Positions 42,656 to 52,103 are shown, counted from the first letter of the stretch. The stretch is 64,000 nucleotides of DNA from Crossiella sp. S99.2 (GCF_023094165.1 NZ_JALMDK010000003.1:744001-808000), one strand, 5' to 3'. The notes: generated by a model from the letters alone, not told the origin. Translations and numbers: made by a program.

Positions 42656-42680
42656 AAAGTGCTCATCAACTGAGCACTTT
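42656..42680. promoter_or_regulatory. Perfect palindrome AAAGTGCTCA-N5-TGAGCACTTT, WYL-regulator operator
   Basis: Ten-base arms with a 5-bp spacer, centred in the 89-bp gap between the divergent VOC and WYL genes. Together with 10875-10893 it shows that both WYL regulators here have a 5-bp-spacer palindrome at a divergent small-enzyme promoter. Confidence 0.8.
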
Positions 42681-42699
42681 TCCGGACAAGCTGGGAAAC

Positions 42700-43725
42700 A
42701 TGCGCGCTGACCGACTTGTCGCCACCCTGCTGCTGATGCAGGCCCGGGGCCGGGTGACCGCCGCCGAGCTGGCCGCGGAGCTGGAGGTGTCGGTGGCCAC
42801 CGCGCGCCGGGACCTGGAATCGCTGTCCGCGGCGGGCATCCCGGTGTACCCGCAACCCGGCCGCGGTGGTGGCTGGTCCCTGGTCGGCGGCGCCCGCACC
42901 GATCTCAGCGGGCTCTCCGCCACCGAGGCGCAGGCGTTGTTCCTGCTGGTCGGACCAGCCGCCGCGGTCTCCGCCGAGGCCAAGGCGGCGTTGCGGAAAC
43001 TGGTGCGGGCGCTGCCGAGCACCTTCCGCGCGGACGCCGAGGCGGCGGCCAGTGCCACGATGATCGACCCGACCCGCTGGGGTGAGCGCGACCGGCACCG
43101 GCCCGCGATGGTCGACCTCTTGCAGTCCGCGGTGGTGCGCCGCCGCAAGGTGCGGCTGAGTTACACCAGCGGCGCGCGGGAACGCACCGAACGCCTGGTC
43201 GAGCCGTGGGGCTTGGTCGACAAGGACGACATCTGGTACCTGCTCGCGGGCACGGCCAAGGGGCAGCGGACCTTCCGGGTGGAGCGGATCATCGAGGCCA
43301 CGGTCACCGAGGAACCGGCTGAGCGGCCGGACGATTTCACGTTGGCCGCGGCCTGGGACAAGGTGGTCGGCGAGGTCGAGCAGAAGCGGTCCCGGACCTG
43401 GGCGACGGTGGTCATCGAGTCGCGGTTCGTTCCGGTGCTGCGCAACCAGTTCGGGCGGCATTGCGAGGTCGACGAGGAGCGCGACGGACGGGCGTGGGTC
43501 CGGCTGGCCGCGCCGACGCCGCTGGATCTGGCCCGCAACCTGGCCGGCTGGGGCACGATGGTCGAGGTGCTGGAACCTGTTGCGGTGCAGGCGGAACTGG
43601 CCCGGATCGGTACCGAGCTGGCCGGGCGGTACACCGGTGAGACCTACTTGGTGGGCGCGGGAGCGGTGCTGCCGAAGGGAATCGGGGCCTTGGGGACCTT
43701 CCGGAAAATCTCCGAGCAGGCGTAG
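42700..43725 (+). CDS. YafY-type transcriptional regulator (HTH_11 plus WYL domain)
   Basis: 341 residues from ATG 42700. N-terminal helix-turn-helix (RADRLVATLLLMQARGRVTAAELAAELEVSVATARRDLESL), then a WYL domain (RLSYTSGARERTERLVEPWGLVDKDDIWYLLAGT) and a WCX C-terminus. Paralogous in layout to the regulator at 10854. The last 82 bp overlap the convergent vWA-like gene, an unusually long convergent overlap; both frames look real to the end. Confidence 0.9.
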   Translation: MRADRLVATLLLMQARGRVTAAELAAELEVSVATARRDLESLSAAGIPVYPQPGRGGGWSLVGGARTDLSGLSATEAQALFLLVGPAAAVSAEAKAALRKLVRALPSTFRADAEAAASATMIDPTRWGERDRHRPAMVDLLQSAVVRRRKVRLSYTSGARERTERLVEPWGLVDKDDIWYLLAGTAKGQRTFRVERIIEATVTEEPAERPDDFTLAAAWDKVVGEVEQKRSRTWATVVIESRFVPVLRNQFGRHCEVDEERDGRAWVRLAAPTPLDLARNLAGWGTMVEVLEPVAVQAELARIGTELAGRYTGETYLVGAGAVLPKGIGALGTFRKISEQA

Positions 43726-44783
43726 GCGCCGCCGCGGTCGGCGATGTCGGTGGTGGCCAGGCAGACGTAGCGGCCGGAGGTGGTCAGGTCCAGGTTGCAG
43801 GTCGCGCTGGCGCCGGGAATCCCTTGCAGGGTGGTCGGTTTGTCGTCGCAGCCGAACCAGATCGGCTGGCCCTGGTGGCCGCGGCCCGTCCAGGCCCCGG
43901 AGATGGTGGCGCGCACCGGGGCGATCGTGCCGGCCGGCACCGTGAACTCGCAGCGCCTGGACTTCAGACCTGTTGGCAGCGCACAGGCTTTGGTGTCCGG
44001 CGCGTTGATGCTGACCTCCGCGGAGAACACCGACATGGCCACCGCGACCTGCACCAATGCCCGCTCGGCCGGCTTGGTCGCGCTGGTGGGCGGGGCGATC
44101 GAACTGGCCTCGGTGGCGCGCGGCAGCACGAGTTCCCGGAGCGAGCCGGCCAGCTCGGCGGTGTTCGCGGCCAGCTTGGGTTTGGGCGCGCCCGCCGCCG
44201 CGGCGAGCTGGGTCAGATTTTGTTGTTGTTCGGGTGGGATCTGCAGGCCGACGAAGCGGAACTCCAGGGTCAGGCCGGCCTCGGCCACCTTGTCCTGGAT
44301 GAGTTTCTTGACTTCGGCCTCGTTCTGGTTGCAGGCGTCGATGCCCTGGCGGGTGACCACGACGATGCGGTTGGTGGTCCAGCCGCGGAACGGGTAGAAC
44401 GCGCTGAAATCCTCGATGGCGCCGAGGATTCCGGCCACCATGGTGCTGCGGCCGGCGGCGGTGACCCGGCGGAGCGCGTCCGCGACCTGTTTGCCGCTGC
44501 CGGTGGCCGGGGCGACGAGTTCGCTGGTGCTGGCCGGGCTGCCGCACTCGCCGCCGAACCGGCGCAGGGACAGCGAATCCGCCGCGGCGCTGTTGACCGC
44601 GGCCGCGCCGACCGCCTGGGCGACCGGGCCGAACCCGTCGGGGGCGGCCGAGGAGTCCACGACCAGGGCGGTGCGGTGGCTGGGGATGAGGAAGTAGACG
44701 ATCACCGCGGCGGCCACCAGGATCAGCGTGAGCAGCACGGCGATCAGGCGTAAGCGGCGGCGGGGCTTGACGGGTGCGGTCAT
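43644..44783 (-). CDS. Membrane-anchored vWA-like protein (twin 2)
   Basis: 379 residues. An N-terminal helix (LIAVLLTLILVAAAVIVYFLI) anchors a von Willebrand A-like domain: VVDSSAAPDGF near the start, SLRRFGGECGSP and NRIVVVTRQGIDACNQN. The MIDAS motif is degenerate (DSSAA instead of DxSxS). A second beta-rich domain from about 260 has four Cys (CALPTG ... RRCEFTV, FGCDD, YVCLATT, ACSEI). Faces outside. It starts within the stop of its paralogue (ATGA). Function unknown. Confidence 0.72.
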   Translation of the reverse strand: MTAPVKPRRRLRLIAVLLTLILVAAAVIVYFLIPSHRTALVVDSSAAPDGFGPVAQAVGAAAVNSAAADSLSLRRFGGECGSPASTSELVAPATGSGKQVADALRRVTAAGRSTMVAGILGAIEDFSAFYPFRGWTTNRIVVVTRQGIDACNQNEAEVKKLIQDKVAEAGLTLEFRFVGLQIPPEQQQNLTQLAAAAGAPKPKLAANTAELAGSLRELVLPRATEASSIAPPTSATKPAERALVQVAVAMSVFSAEVSINAPDTKACALPTGLKSRRCEFTVPAGTIAPVRATISGAWTGRGHQGQPIWFGCDDKPTTLQGIPGASATCNLDLTTSGRYVCLATTDIADRGGAYACSEIFRKVPKAPIPFGSTAPAPTK

Positions 44784-45877
44784 CGTGGGGCCGCCGGGGC
44801 GGTGGCGCGCAGGGCGGCGATGGCCTTGTTCATGCTGGTCACCTTGGCGTTGTAGTCGGCGGCGAGGCCCCGGAAGGCGGTCAGGCCGGGGTCGAGGGAC
44901 TCGGCGGAGCGGGCGGTCGCGAGCAGGCCGTTGGCGGCGGCCAGGATGCGGTCGAGCTGGGCGCGCAGCGTGTCGGCCTGGCGCTGGAGGTCCTGTGTCT
45001 GCTGGGTTCTGGCCCGATCACGCAGGCCGTCGAAACGGAGGCCGGTCTGCCCGGCGGACTCCCTGGCCTCGGCCAGGGTGGTCTCCGCGAGGTCCAGGCG
45101 GCCGTCGACGGTGGCGGTGGCCGCCGTGTTCACCCGCTCCACGGTGGGGTTGAGGATGTCCACGATCTCCTTGGCGTAGCGCAGCACGGGTTCGGTGTTG
45201 GTCACGAACTCCAGTGCCGCGTCCAGCCCGGCCTGGTCGGCGGCGAACAGCGGTTCCGGCGCGCCCGCGCCACCGGCGATCCGCTTGAGCCGATCGCGTT
45301 GCTCGGCGGGGAGCTGGTAGCCGACCAGCCGCAGCTCGATGGTCAGGCCGGCGGCGGCCAGCCGGTCCTTGATCTCCTTGCCGACGAACGCGGTGTCCTC
45401 GTCGCAGGCGTCGGTGCCGTGCCGGGTGACCAGGATGATCCGGTTGACCTGGGTGGCGCGCAGGGTGAACGGGCCGGAGAAGTCCGCCACCGCCTCCACC
45501 ACCCCACGCAACAGGGTGGGCCTGCCACCGCGGCGCTGCCCGGCGGCCTGGGTGATCTCCTGGCGGTTGCCGGTGCCGAAGTCGACCAGCTGGGTGGTGT
45601 TGTCCGGCGACCCGCACTCACCGCCGAAACCGCGCAGTGCCAACGAGTCCTGGTCACCGGCGTTCTGCACTGCCTGACGCAGCGAGCGGGCGATGCTCTC
45701 CGGTTCCTCGGCGGTGGTGTCGATCAGGAACTGGGTCCGGTAGGTCGGCGCGAGCCAGGGCAGCACCCAGCTCGCCACCGCCCAGGTGCCGCCGCCGAGC
45801 AGCGCCACCACGATCAGCAGCACCAGCGCCCGGCTCAGCGCGGGCGGCAGGCCGAGGTTGACGAAGAGGTTCCACAT
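44780..45877 (-). CDS. Membrane-anchored vWA-like protein (twin 1)
   Basis: 365 residues from ATG 45877; upstream ATG/GTG codons add only a short tail. A helix (ALVLLIVVALLGGGTWAVASWVL) precedes a domain that matches the twin gene: LIDTTAEEPESIARSL, LALRGFGGECGSPDNTTQL, NRIILVTRHGTDACDED, ELRLVGYQLPAEQRDRLKRIAGGAGAPEP. The C-terminus is different: a long coiled-coil-like helical region (LDLAETTLAEARES ... NAKVTSMNKAIAAL). Tandem duplicates with one divergent end suggest a two-protein surface complex. Unknown function. Confidence 0.72.
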   Translation of the reverse strand: MWNLFVNLGLPPALSRALVLLIVVALLGGGTWAVASWVLPWLAPTYRTQFLIDTTAEEPESIARSLRQAVQNAGDQDSLALRGFGGECGSPDNTTQLVDFGTGNRQEITQAAGQRRGGRPTLLRGVVEAVADFSGPFTLRATQVNRIILVTRHGTDACDEDTAFVGKEIKDRLAAAGLTIELRLVGYQLPAEQRDRLKRIAGGAGAPEPLFAADQAGLDAALEFVTNTEPVLRYAKEIVDILNPTVERVNTAATATVDGRLDLAETTLAEARESAGQTGLRFDGLRDRARTQQTQDLQRQADTLRAQLDRILAAANGLLATARSAESLDPGLTAFRGLAADYNAKVTSMNKAIAALRATAPAAPR

Positions 45878-46049
45878 CCGGTTGTTGTCGCCCTGCTGAA
45901 TTCCCTGACCGCCACGCGCGTCGACCTCCACCCCGGAGACGGTCGCAGCGTCGCGTCACAACCCGAGGGTACGGTGAGTAACAGGTCGGTCACCAGACGT
46001 GTCCAATCGGACCGCCCGGCCGGGTGGTTCCGGCCGGGCGCGGACGCGG

Positions 46050-47024
46050 TCAGTCCCGGGGGATCTTGGCCGCGTTGGCCTTCAGCCAGTCGGCCAGCGA
46101 CTGGAGCCGGGGGTTGAGTTCGCGGACCTGATTGAGGTCGCGGGCGCCGACGAAGTAGTCGGCGGTGTCGGCGTAGAACTGGAAGGTGGCCGCGATCTCG
46201 TCGGCGAGGGGATGACCGGAGGCGCGGACCTCCTCCGGGGTGCTCGGGCGGAAGCTGACCGGTTCGCCGAGCACGTCGGTGAACAGCGCGGCGATCTCCT
46301 TGCCGGTGGCGTGCGTGCCCGCGATGGCCACGGTGCGGCCGACGAACTCGCCGCCGCGGCTGAAGATGCCGTAGGCGGTGCGGCCGATGTCCTCCACCGC
46401 GATCATCGCCATCGGGCTGTCCCCGATCGGCGTGGTCAGCACCAGGTTGCCCTCGGCGTCCCGCTGCGGGCCCTGGCCGATCAGGAACGCCTCGTAGAAG
46501 AAGGTGGTCTGCAGGAAAGTGGTGGGCACACCCAGTTCGGTGAACCGGGCGTCGGCCTCGGCCTTGGCGTCGAAGTGCGGGACCTTGTAGCGGCCCAGCA
46601 GGGTGGGCAATTCGATGCCGCGGTGGGTGAACTGCGGCCGGGAATCGTCCAAAGTGGACCAGACGACGTGTTTGAGGCCGATCTCGGCGGCGATCTTGGC
46701 CGCGGTGTGCGCCTGGTCGATCTCCAGCTGGGCCCGGTTGCGGGCGGCTTCCTGCTCGGGGGTGAGCGCGGCCCAGAAGTTGGTCACCACGAACGCGCCG
46801 TAGGCGCCGGTGAAAGCGCGGCGGATGCTGTCCTCCTCGTCCAGGTCGGCCTGGACCACCTCGGCGCCGCGCTCGGCCAGCGCGCGGGCGGCGGGCGAGG
46901 CGGGGTCGCGGGTGATGGCGCGCAGCGCGAACGGGCCGGCAGGGTCGTCCAGGATCGCGCGGGCCAGGCCGCCGCCCTGGGCTCCGGTGGCGCCGATGAC
47001 TGCGATGATCTTCTTGTCGGACAC
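46050..47024 (-). CDS. NmrA-like NAD(P)-binding protein
   Basis: 324 residues from GTG 47024. Rossmann fold with AVIGATGAQGGGLARAIL (about 8-25), matching the NmrA/HSCARG subgroup of atypical short-chain dehydrogenases. The Tyr-x-x-x-Lys catalytic pair is absent in the usual place, so it may sense the NADP/NADPH ratio rather than reduce a substrate; active ones also exist. Starts 17 bp after the LLM gene stop, so likely one operon. Confidence 0.85.
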   Translation of the reverse strand: MSDKKIIAVIGATGAQGGGLARAILDDPAGPFALRAITRDPASPAARALAERGAEVVQADLDEEDSIRRAFTGAYGAFVVTNFWAALTPEQEAARNRAQLEIDQAHTAAKIAAEIGLKHVVWSTLDDSRPQFTHRGIELPTLLGRYKVPHFDAKAEADARFTELGVPTTFLQTTFFYEAFLIGQGPQRDAEGNLVLTTPIGDSPMAMIAVEDIGRTAYGIFSRGGEFVGRTVAIAGTHATGKEIAALFTDVLGEPVSFRPSTPEEVRASGHPLADEIAATFQFYADTADYFVGARDLNQVRELNPRLQSLADWLKANAAKIPRD

Positions 47025-47041
47025 GGGAAATGCTCCTCGGT

Positions 47042-48070
47042 TCAGTGGGTGGACAGCAGTGCGCGGACGCGGGGCGCTACCTCGCGGCCGTACAGGTCGA
47101 TGGCGTGCAGCAGGGACTCGTGCCCGAGGCCGGCCATGCCGTATTTCAGGTCGAAGCGGGTGGCGCCGAGTTGCCGCAGGGTGGCGGCGATCTTGGTGGC
47201 CACGGTCTCCGGCGAGCCGACGTAGAGCGCGCCGCGCGGGCCGACTTCTTGGTCGTAGGACTCCCTGGTCGGCGGCCGGAAGCCGCGTTGCCGGGCGGCC
47301 CGGCCGAAGGCGTCCAGGTAGTGCGGGAAGAACTCCTCGCGGGCGATCTGATCGGTGTCGGCGAGGTGCCCTGGCGAGTGCACGCCGATGGGCAGGTCCG
47401 GCCGGCCGGTGTGCTGGAGGGTCTGCCGGTACAGCTCGGCGAACGGGCGGAACCTGGCGGCCGGACCGCTGATGATGGCCAGCATCAGGGACAGCCCGTG
47501 CTGGGCGGCGCGCACCACCGACAGCGGGGTGCCGCCGACGCCGATCCAGGTGGGCAGCGCGCCGGAGGTGGTGTGCGGGAAGACCTCGACGCCGTCCAGC
47601 GCGGGCCGGAACCTACCGGTCCAGGTGACCGGTTTCTCCTCGCGCAGCAAGGCGAACAGGTCGGCCTTCTCGGCGAACAGCTCGTCGTAGTCGGCGAGGT
47701 CGAAGCCGAACAGCGGGAAGGACTCGGTGCTGGAGCCGCGGCCCAGGATCACCTCGGCGCGGCCGCCGGAGAGCGCGTCCAGGGTGGCGTAGCGCTGGAA
47801 CACCCGGACCGGGTCGTCGGTGCTGAGCACGGTGACCGCCGAGCCCAGCCGGATCCGCCGGGTGCGGGCGGCGATCGCGGCCAGCACCAGGTCCGGCGCG
47901 GACAGCGGCATCTCGGCGGTGTGGTGCTCGCCGATGCCGAAGTAGTCCACCCCGGCCAGTTCGGCGTGCACACCCTGCTCGACCAGCAGGCGGATGCCCT
48001 CGGGCTGGCCGGCACTGTCCGGCACGTCGCCGAAGGTGTCCAGGCCGAGGGTGCGGGTGGTGGCGGTCAT
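47042..48070 (-). CDS. LLM-class flavin-dependent oxidoreductase
   Basis: 342 residues from ATG 48070. A luciferase-like TIM barrel with GIGEHHTAEMPLSAPDLVLAAIAARTRRIRLGSAVTVLSTDDPVRVFQRYATLDALSGGRAEVILGRG, the classic FMN/F420-binding region. A group common in actinomycetes, with substrates rarely known. First gene of the operon with the NmrA-like gene, divergent from the XRE regulator at 48172, which probably regulates it. Confidence 0.88.
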   Translation of the reverse strand: MTATTRTLGLDTFGDVPDSAGQPEGIRLLVEQGVHAELAGVDYFGIGEHHTAEMPLSAPDLVLAAIAARTRRIRLGSAVTVLSTDDPVRVFQRYATLDALSGGRAEVILGRGSSTESFPLFGFDLADYDELFAEKADLFALLREEKPVTWTGRFRPALDGVEVFPHTTSGALPTWIGVGGTPLSVVRAAQHGLSLMLAIISGPAARFRPFAELYRQTLQHTGRPDLPIGVHSPGHLADTDQIAREEFFPHYLDAFGRAARQRGFRPPTRESYDQEVGPRGALYVGSPETVATKIAATLRQLGATRFDLKYGMAGLGHESLLHAIDLYGREVAPRVRALLSTH

Positions 48071-48171
48071 GGCAGCCACGCTGCACCCGCCGCGCGGCCC
48101 GCGCGCGCCCCTGCGGTGGGTACCAACGCGAGGGGATGGCAGCCCGGCCGGAACGGGGCGATCATGGGGGC

Positions 48172-49005
48172 ATGGGTGAGAACCGGAGCACGGCTGACGA
48201 GCTGGCCGACTTCCTGCGGGCCCGGCGGGCCGCGCTCACGCCGGAGACCGTCGGGGTGCCGACCTACGGCCAGCCGCGCCGGGTGCCCGGCCTGCGCCGG
48301 GACGAGGTGGCCCAGCTGGCCGGGATCAGCGTGAACTACTACACCCGGCTTGAGCAGGGCGAAAGCCATCAGATGTCGGATTCGGTGCTGTCCGCGCTGG
48401 CCGCCGCCCTGCAGCTCAACGTGGACGAGCACGCGCATCTGCTCCGGCTGGCCCGGCCCGTGCGGGCGGTGCGTCGCGGCGCCGGTCCGGAGACGGTCCG
48501 GCCGTCGATGCTGACGTTGCTGGAGAGCAATACCGAACAGGCCGCGGTGCTGGTCGGCCGCAGCACGAATTTGCTGGCCGCCAACCGCTTGGGTTTCGCC
48601 CTCTACGGCCTGCGTCCGGACCAGCGGCCGAACATGACCAAGCTGATGTTCCTCTCCCCTGAGTGGCGCGATCTGCTGCCGGACTGGCCGGCGCAGGCCC
48701 GCAACGCCGCCTCCTACCTGCGCGCGGCCACCAGCGACCACCCGGATGACGAGCTGCTGGCCGCGCTGATCGGCGAGCTGAGCATCAAGAGCACGGATTT
48801 CGCCCGGATCTGGGCCGAGCACCCGGTGGCGGAATGCCTGCCCAAGGTGCAGCAGTTCCGGCATCCGCTGGTCGGCGAGCTGGTGTTGCAGGAGGAGATC
48901 CTGCGGCTGCCGGACGATTCGAGTCAGCGGCTGATTTTCCTGGGCGCGGAACCGGGCACGCCGTCGGCCGAACGGTTGCGGTTGCTGGACTCGCTGGTGT
49001 CCTAG
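48172..49005 (+). CDS. XRE-family regulator with MmyB-like ligand domain
   Basis: 277 residues from ATG 48172. N-terminal helix-turn-helix (LADFLRARRAALTPE ... VPGLRRDEVAQLAGISVNYYTRLEQG) followed by an MmyB-type PAS-like domain (SMLTLLESNTEQAAVLVGRSTNLLAANRLGFALYG). Homologues in Streptomyces regulate neighbouring redox genes and bind acyl ligands. Divergent from the LLM/NmrA pair. The stop interlocks with the SARP stop in CTAG (49002-49005), a 4-base convergent overlap. Confidence 0.92.
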   Translation: MGENRSTADELADFLRARRAALTPETVGVPTYGQPRRVPGLRRDEVAQLAGISVNYYTRLEQGESHQMSDSVLSALAAALQLNVDEHAHLLRLARPVRAVRRGAGPETVRPSMLTLLESNTEQAAVLVGRSTNLLAANRLGFALYGLRPDQRPNMTKLMFLSPEWRDLLPDWPAQARNAASYLRAATSDHPDDELLAALIGELSIKSTDFARIWAEHPVAECLPKVQQFRHPLVGELVLQEEILRLPDDSSQRLIFLGAEPGTPSAERLRLLDSLVS

Positions 49006-52000
49006 CGGTCGAGTGCGGTGGCCAGTTCGGTGAGATAGCCGGCCACCGGGCCGAAGGTGAGCAGGCCGCTGCCCGCGCCGGCGAGTTCGGCGGCGGCGGG
49101 CAGTAGTTCGGTGTGCGCGCGTTCCAGGGTGTCGCGGTCGTGCAGGGCCAGGGCGGTGCGGGCGAGCAGGGCGAGGCGGGCCTCGGTGAGCAGGTCGGCC
49201 GGGGTGTCCGGGAGGGCGCGGACCGCGGCCAGGGCGGCGGGTCGGTCGCCCGCGGTGAGCAGGGCGAGTGGGCGGACCCAGTCCAGGTACGGGCCCCAGT
49301 CCGCGTTGATGTCCACTGTGGACAGTGGGTCGCGCTGGAAATCAAGGGACAGCAGGGCCAGGGGCAACAGGCCGTGGGACAGGCCGGGCATGCCCGCGGT
49401 GTCGAGGCGGGTGGCGGCGGCGCGGTAGGTGGCTTCGGCTGCGGTGAACCGGCTCGCGGCGGAGTGGCGCAGGGCGGCGTAGAACTCGGTGAAGACGGCG
49501 ACCAGGGGTAGCTGGTGGCCCTCGGCGAGTTGGTCGACGGCGGTGGCGTGCTGGTCGGCGGTTGCGAAGTCGGCTTGGGCGGAGTTGGCCTGGATCAGGA
49601 TGAGGTGGGCGAGGACCTCGAAGGTGATCAGGCCGTGTTGGGTGGCGAGTTTGAGGAGTTCGTGGCCCAGGGCGGCGCGTTCCGGGGACTGGCCCGCGTG
49701 GTCGAAGGTGTGCAGGAAGCGGCCGTTGAGGGCGAAGGCGAGCAGGGCCGGATCGGCCAGTTTTCTGGCCAGGGACTCGGCTTCGGCGGCGGCCGTGCGG
49801 GCGCGGGTGGAGCGGGTGCCGCGCAGTTCCATCGCGAGGGTCGTGAGCAGGCGGGCGCGGTCGGCGATCCGGTGTGGGGGCAGGGCGGTGAGGGTGCGTT
49901 CGGTGACGGCGACCACCTGCGCGGCGATCGCGGGGTCGTCGTGGGTGGTCCAGCTGCCGGGCACGTCGAAGGCGGCGATGACCCTGGCGGTGAGTTCCGG
50001 GTCGCCGAGGGATTCGGCTTCGGTCAGGGTGTCGGCGCGCTGGTCGCGGGCGGTGTGCAGGTGGCCGGTGACGGCCTGGTTGCGGATCAGGCCCATCCGG
50101 AGTTCGAGGCGGGTGCGCGGGTCGCCGTCGCAGGCGTCGAGGGCGTGCCGGTAGTGGCGGGCGGCTTCGTGCGGGGCGAAACGGGATTCGGCCAGGCGGG
50201 CCGCGGCGGCGGCGTAGTGCGCGCGGCGGTCGGCGGGGGCGCGGGATCCGGCCAGTAGATGGTGGTGGGCCAGGGCGTCGATGTCGTTGGGGCGCAGGCT
50301 TTCCAGGGTGTGTGCGAGGGTGGCGTGCCAGCGGGCGCGGCGGGATTCGGAGACCTCGTCGTAGAGGGTGTCGCGGACCAGGGCATGTGCGAACCGGAGG
50401 CGATCGGGGCCGGACTCGGTGAGGAAACCCAGCAGCAGGGCGGCATCCAGGGTGTCCAGGACCAGATTCTCGTTGCCGGACAGGGTGATCAGCAGGTCGA
50501 GGTCGGGATCCCGGCCGATCACGGCGGCCTGACGGAGGACCGTGCGGGCGTCCTCGGACAGGGCGCTGAGGCGGTGCCGGATCACCTCGCGGACCCCGGC
50601 GGGCACGGCGAAGTCGCCCTCGGTCTCGTAGTGGCGGGCGAGTTCGCGGGCGAAGAACGGGTTGCCGCCACTGCGTTCGTGGATGGCGTGCAGGACGCGG
50701 GCCGGGAGTTCGCGCTGGGTGGTGGCGCGGACGAGTTCGGCGGTGGCGGACTCGGGCAGGCCGGTGAGGTAAACGCGGGTGGGTTCGGCGGGGGCGATGC
50801 GGGCGAGCAGCTCGGCCAGGCCGGGGGTGATCTGGGTGGAGCGGTGGGTGGCGAGGATGCGGATCGGGCGGGGCGGGGGTTCGGTGACCAGGGCGGCGAG
50901 CAGGGCGAGGGTTTCCTCGGTGGCGCGGTGCAGGTCGTCGAGGACGAGCAGGAGTGGGGATTCCCGCGCGAGGGTGTCCACATAGGACAGGACGGTGCGG
51001 TGGAAGTGGAAACGATCCTCGGCGGGTGCGGCGGGGAGGGGATGGTGGGTGGCGAGGGTGGTGAGGATCTGGGTCCAGGGCCAGGTGGCGGGGGTGTCGG
51101 GGTGTTCGGGGTTGCGGCCCCAGGCGGTGATCCAGCCCTGGGCGGCGAGGGTGCTGGTGAGGGCTTCGGCGAGGGCGGTTTTGCCGGAGCCGGGTTCGCC
51201 GGAGATGAGGGCCAGGTGGAGGCGGGGTGGGGTGGGGGTCAGTTGGGCGAGTTCGGTGGTGCGGCCGAGGAGCAGGGGTTCGGGGCGGGGGTTGGGGGGT
51301 GGGATTGGTGCGGTGGCGGGGGTTGCGGTTGGGGCGTCCAGGTGCGGGGCCTGGGCGAGGATGTCTGTTTCCAGCTGGCGGAGGGCGGGGCCCGGGTCCA
51401 CGCCCAACTCGGTGACCAGGGCGTTTTTCGCGGTGCGCAGGGCGTCCAGGGCGTCGTGCTGGCGGCCGGTGCGGTAGAGAGCCAGGGCGAGCAGGTGCCA
51501 GGCGTGTTCGCGCCAGGGGTGGCTGGTGATGTGGGCGCGCAGGTCGGCGGCGACCGCGGCGGACTGGCCCTGGGCCAGAGCGGCTTCGGCCCGGCGTTCC
51601 ACGGCCAGCAGGCGGAGTTCGTCCAGGCGGGCGATTTCCGGGCGGGCCCAAGGATGTTCGGCGAACTCGGCGTACGCCGCGCCGCGCCACAGGGCGAGCG
51701 CTTTGTCCAATGTAGACAGATCGGAGGTGGTGAGCGCGGCCTCGAACCGGTCGGCGTCGACCGCGTCCGGGGTGGTGCGCAGGGCGTAGCCGGGGGCCTC
51801 GGTCACCAGCAGGGTGGCGGGGGTTCTGGGGGCGCGGCCGGGTTCCAGGGACTGGCGGAGGGTGTTGATGAAGGTCTGGACCGCGCCCAGGGCGCCGTCG
51901 GGCGGGTCTTCCCACAGGTCGTTGATGAGGGTGCGGACCGGGACCACCCGGCGGCGGGCGATCAGCAGCCGGGCCAGGATCGCGCGCTGGCGGGGGCCTT

Positions 52001-52064
52001 TGAGGGTGACCGGGCCGTGCTCGTCCGCGGCCACGAGTGGGCCGAGCACCCCAAAGGTCATCAC
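49002..52064 (-). CDS. SARP-type regulator with AAA/LuxR-like extension
   Basis: 1020 residues from ATG 52064 (MMTF). SARP winged helix about 1-95 (VLGPLVAADEHGPVTLKGPRQRAILARLL), BTAD about 100-245 (the ALALYRTGRQHDALDALRTAKNALVTELGVDPGPALRQLE end), an ATPase with Walker A ISGEPGSGKTA (about 288-298) and LLLVLDDLHRA (Walker B), then a long TPR-like helical region. The layout is that of AfsR-type pathway activators. No polyketide or NRPS cluster is near. Divergent from the dehalogenase-like gene with an 11-bp direct repeat between. Confidence 0.9.
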   Translation of the reverse strand: MMTFGVLGPLVAADEHGPVTLKGPRQRAILARLLIARRRVVPVRTLINDLWEDPPDGALGAVQTFINTLRQSLEPGRAPRTPATLLVTEAPGYALRTTPDAVDADRFEAALTTSDLSTLDKALALWRGAAYAEFAEHPWARPEIARLDELRLLAVERRAEAALAQGQSAAVAADLRAHITSHPWREHAWHLLALALYRTGRQHDALDALRTAKNALVTELGVDPGPALRQLETDILAQAPHLDAPTATPATAPIPPPNPRPEPLLLGRTTELAQLTPTPPRLHLALISGEPGSGKTALAEALTSTLAAQGWITAWGRNPEHPDTPATWPWTQILTTLATHHPLPAAPAEDRFHFHRTVLSYVDTLARESPLLLVLDDLHRATEETLALLAALVTEPPPRPIRILATHRSTQITPGLAELLARIAPAEPTRVYLTGLPESATAELVRATTQRELPARVLHAIHERSGGNPFFARELARHYETEGDFAVPAGVREVIRHRLSALSEDARTVLRQAAVIGRDPDLDLLITLSGNENLVLDTLDAALLLGFLTESGPDRLRFAHALVRDTLYDEVSESRRARWHATLAHTLESLRPNDIDALAHHHLLAGSRAPADRRAHYAAAAARLAESRFAPHEAARHYRHALDACDGDPRTRLELRMGLIRNQAVTGHLHTARDQRADTLTEAESLGDPELTARVIAAFDVPGSWTTHDDPAIAAQVVAVTERTLTALPPHRIADRARLLTTLAMELRGTRSTRARTAAAEAESLARKLADPALLAFALNGRFLHTFDHAGQSPERAALGHELLKLATQHGLITFEVLAHLILIQANSAQADFATADQHATAVDQLAEGHQLPLVAVFTEFYAALRHSAASRFTAAEATYRAAATRLDTAGMPGLSHGLLPLALLSLDFQRDPLSTVDINADWGPYLDWVRPLALLTAGDRPAALAAVRALPDTPADLLTEARLALLARTALALHDRDTLERAHTELLPAAAELAGAGSGLLTFGPVAGYLTELATALDR

Positions 52065-52081
52065 GTGCCGAGCCTAAGCGT

Positions 52082-52103
52082 TTGCTGATCGGTTGCTGAT
52101 CGG
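52082..52103. promoter_or_regulatory. Tandem direct repeat of TTGCTGATCGG, candidate SARP operator
   Basis: Two perfect 11-bp copies end to end, 17 bp before the SARP start and 19 bp before the hydrolase start. SARP proteins bind heptamer direct repeats spaced 11 bp apart, so this fits an operator controlling both divergent genes. Confidence 0.7.

Noticed and set aside
42391..44547. 718-codon minus-strand frame across the WYL gene.
   Set aside because: It is out of frame with both the VOC and vWA genes and shows shadow composition.
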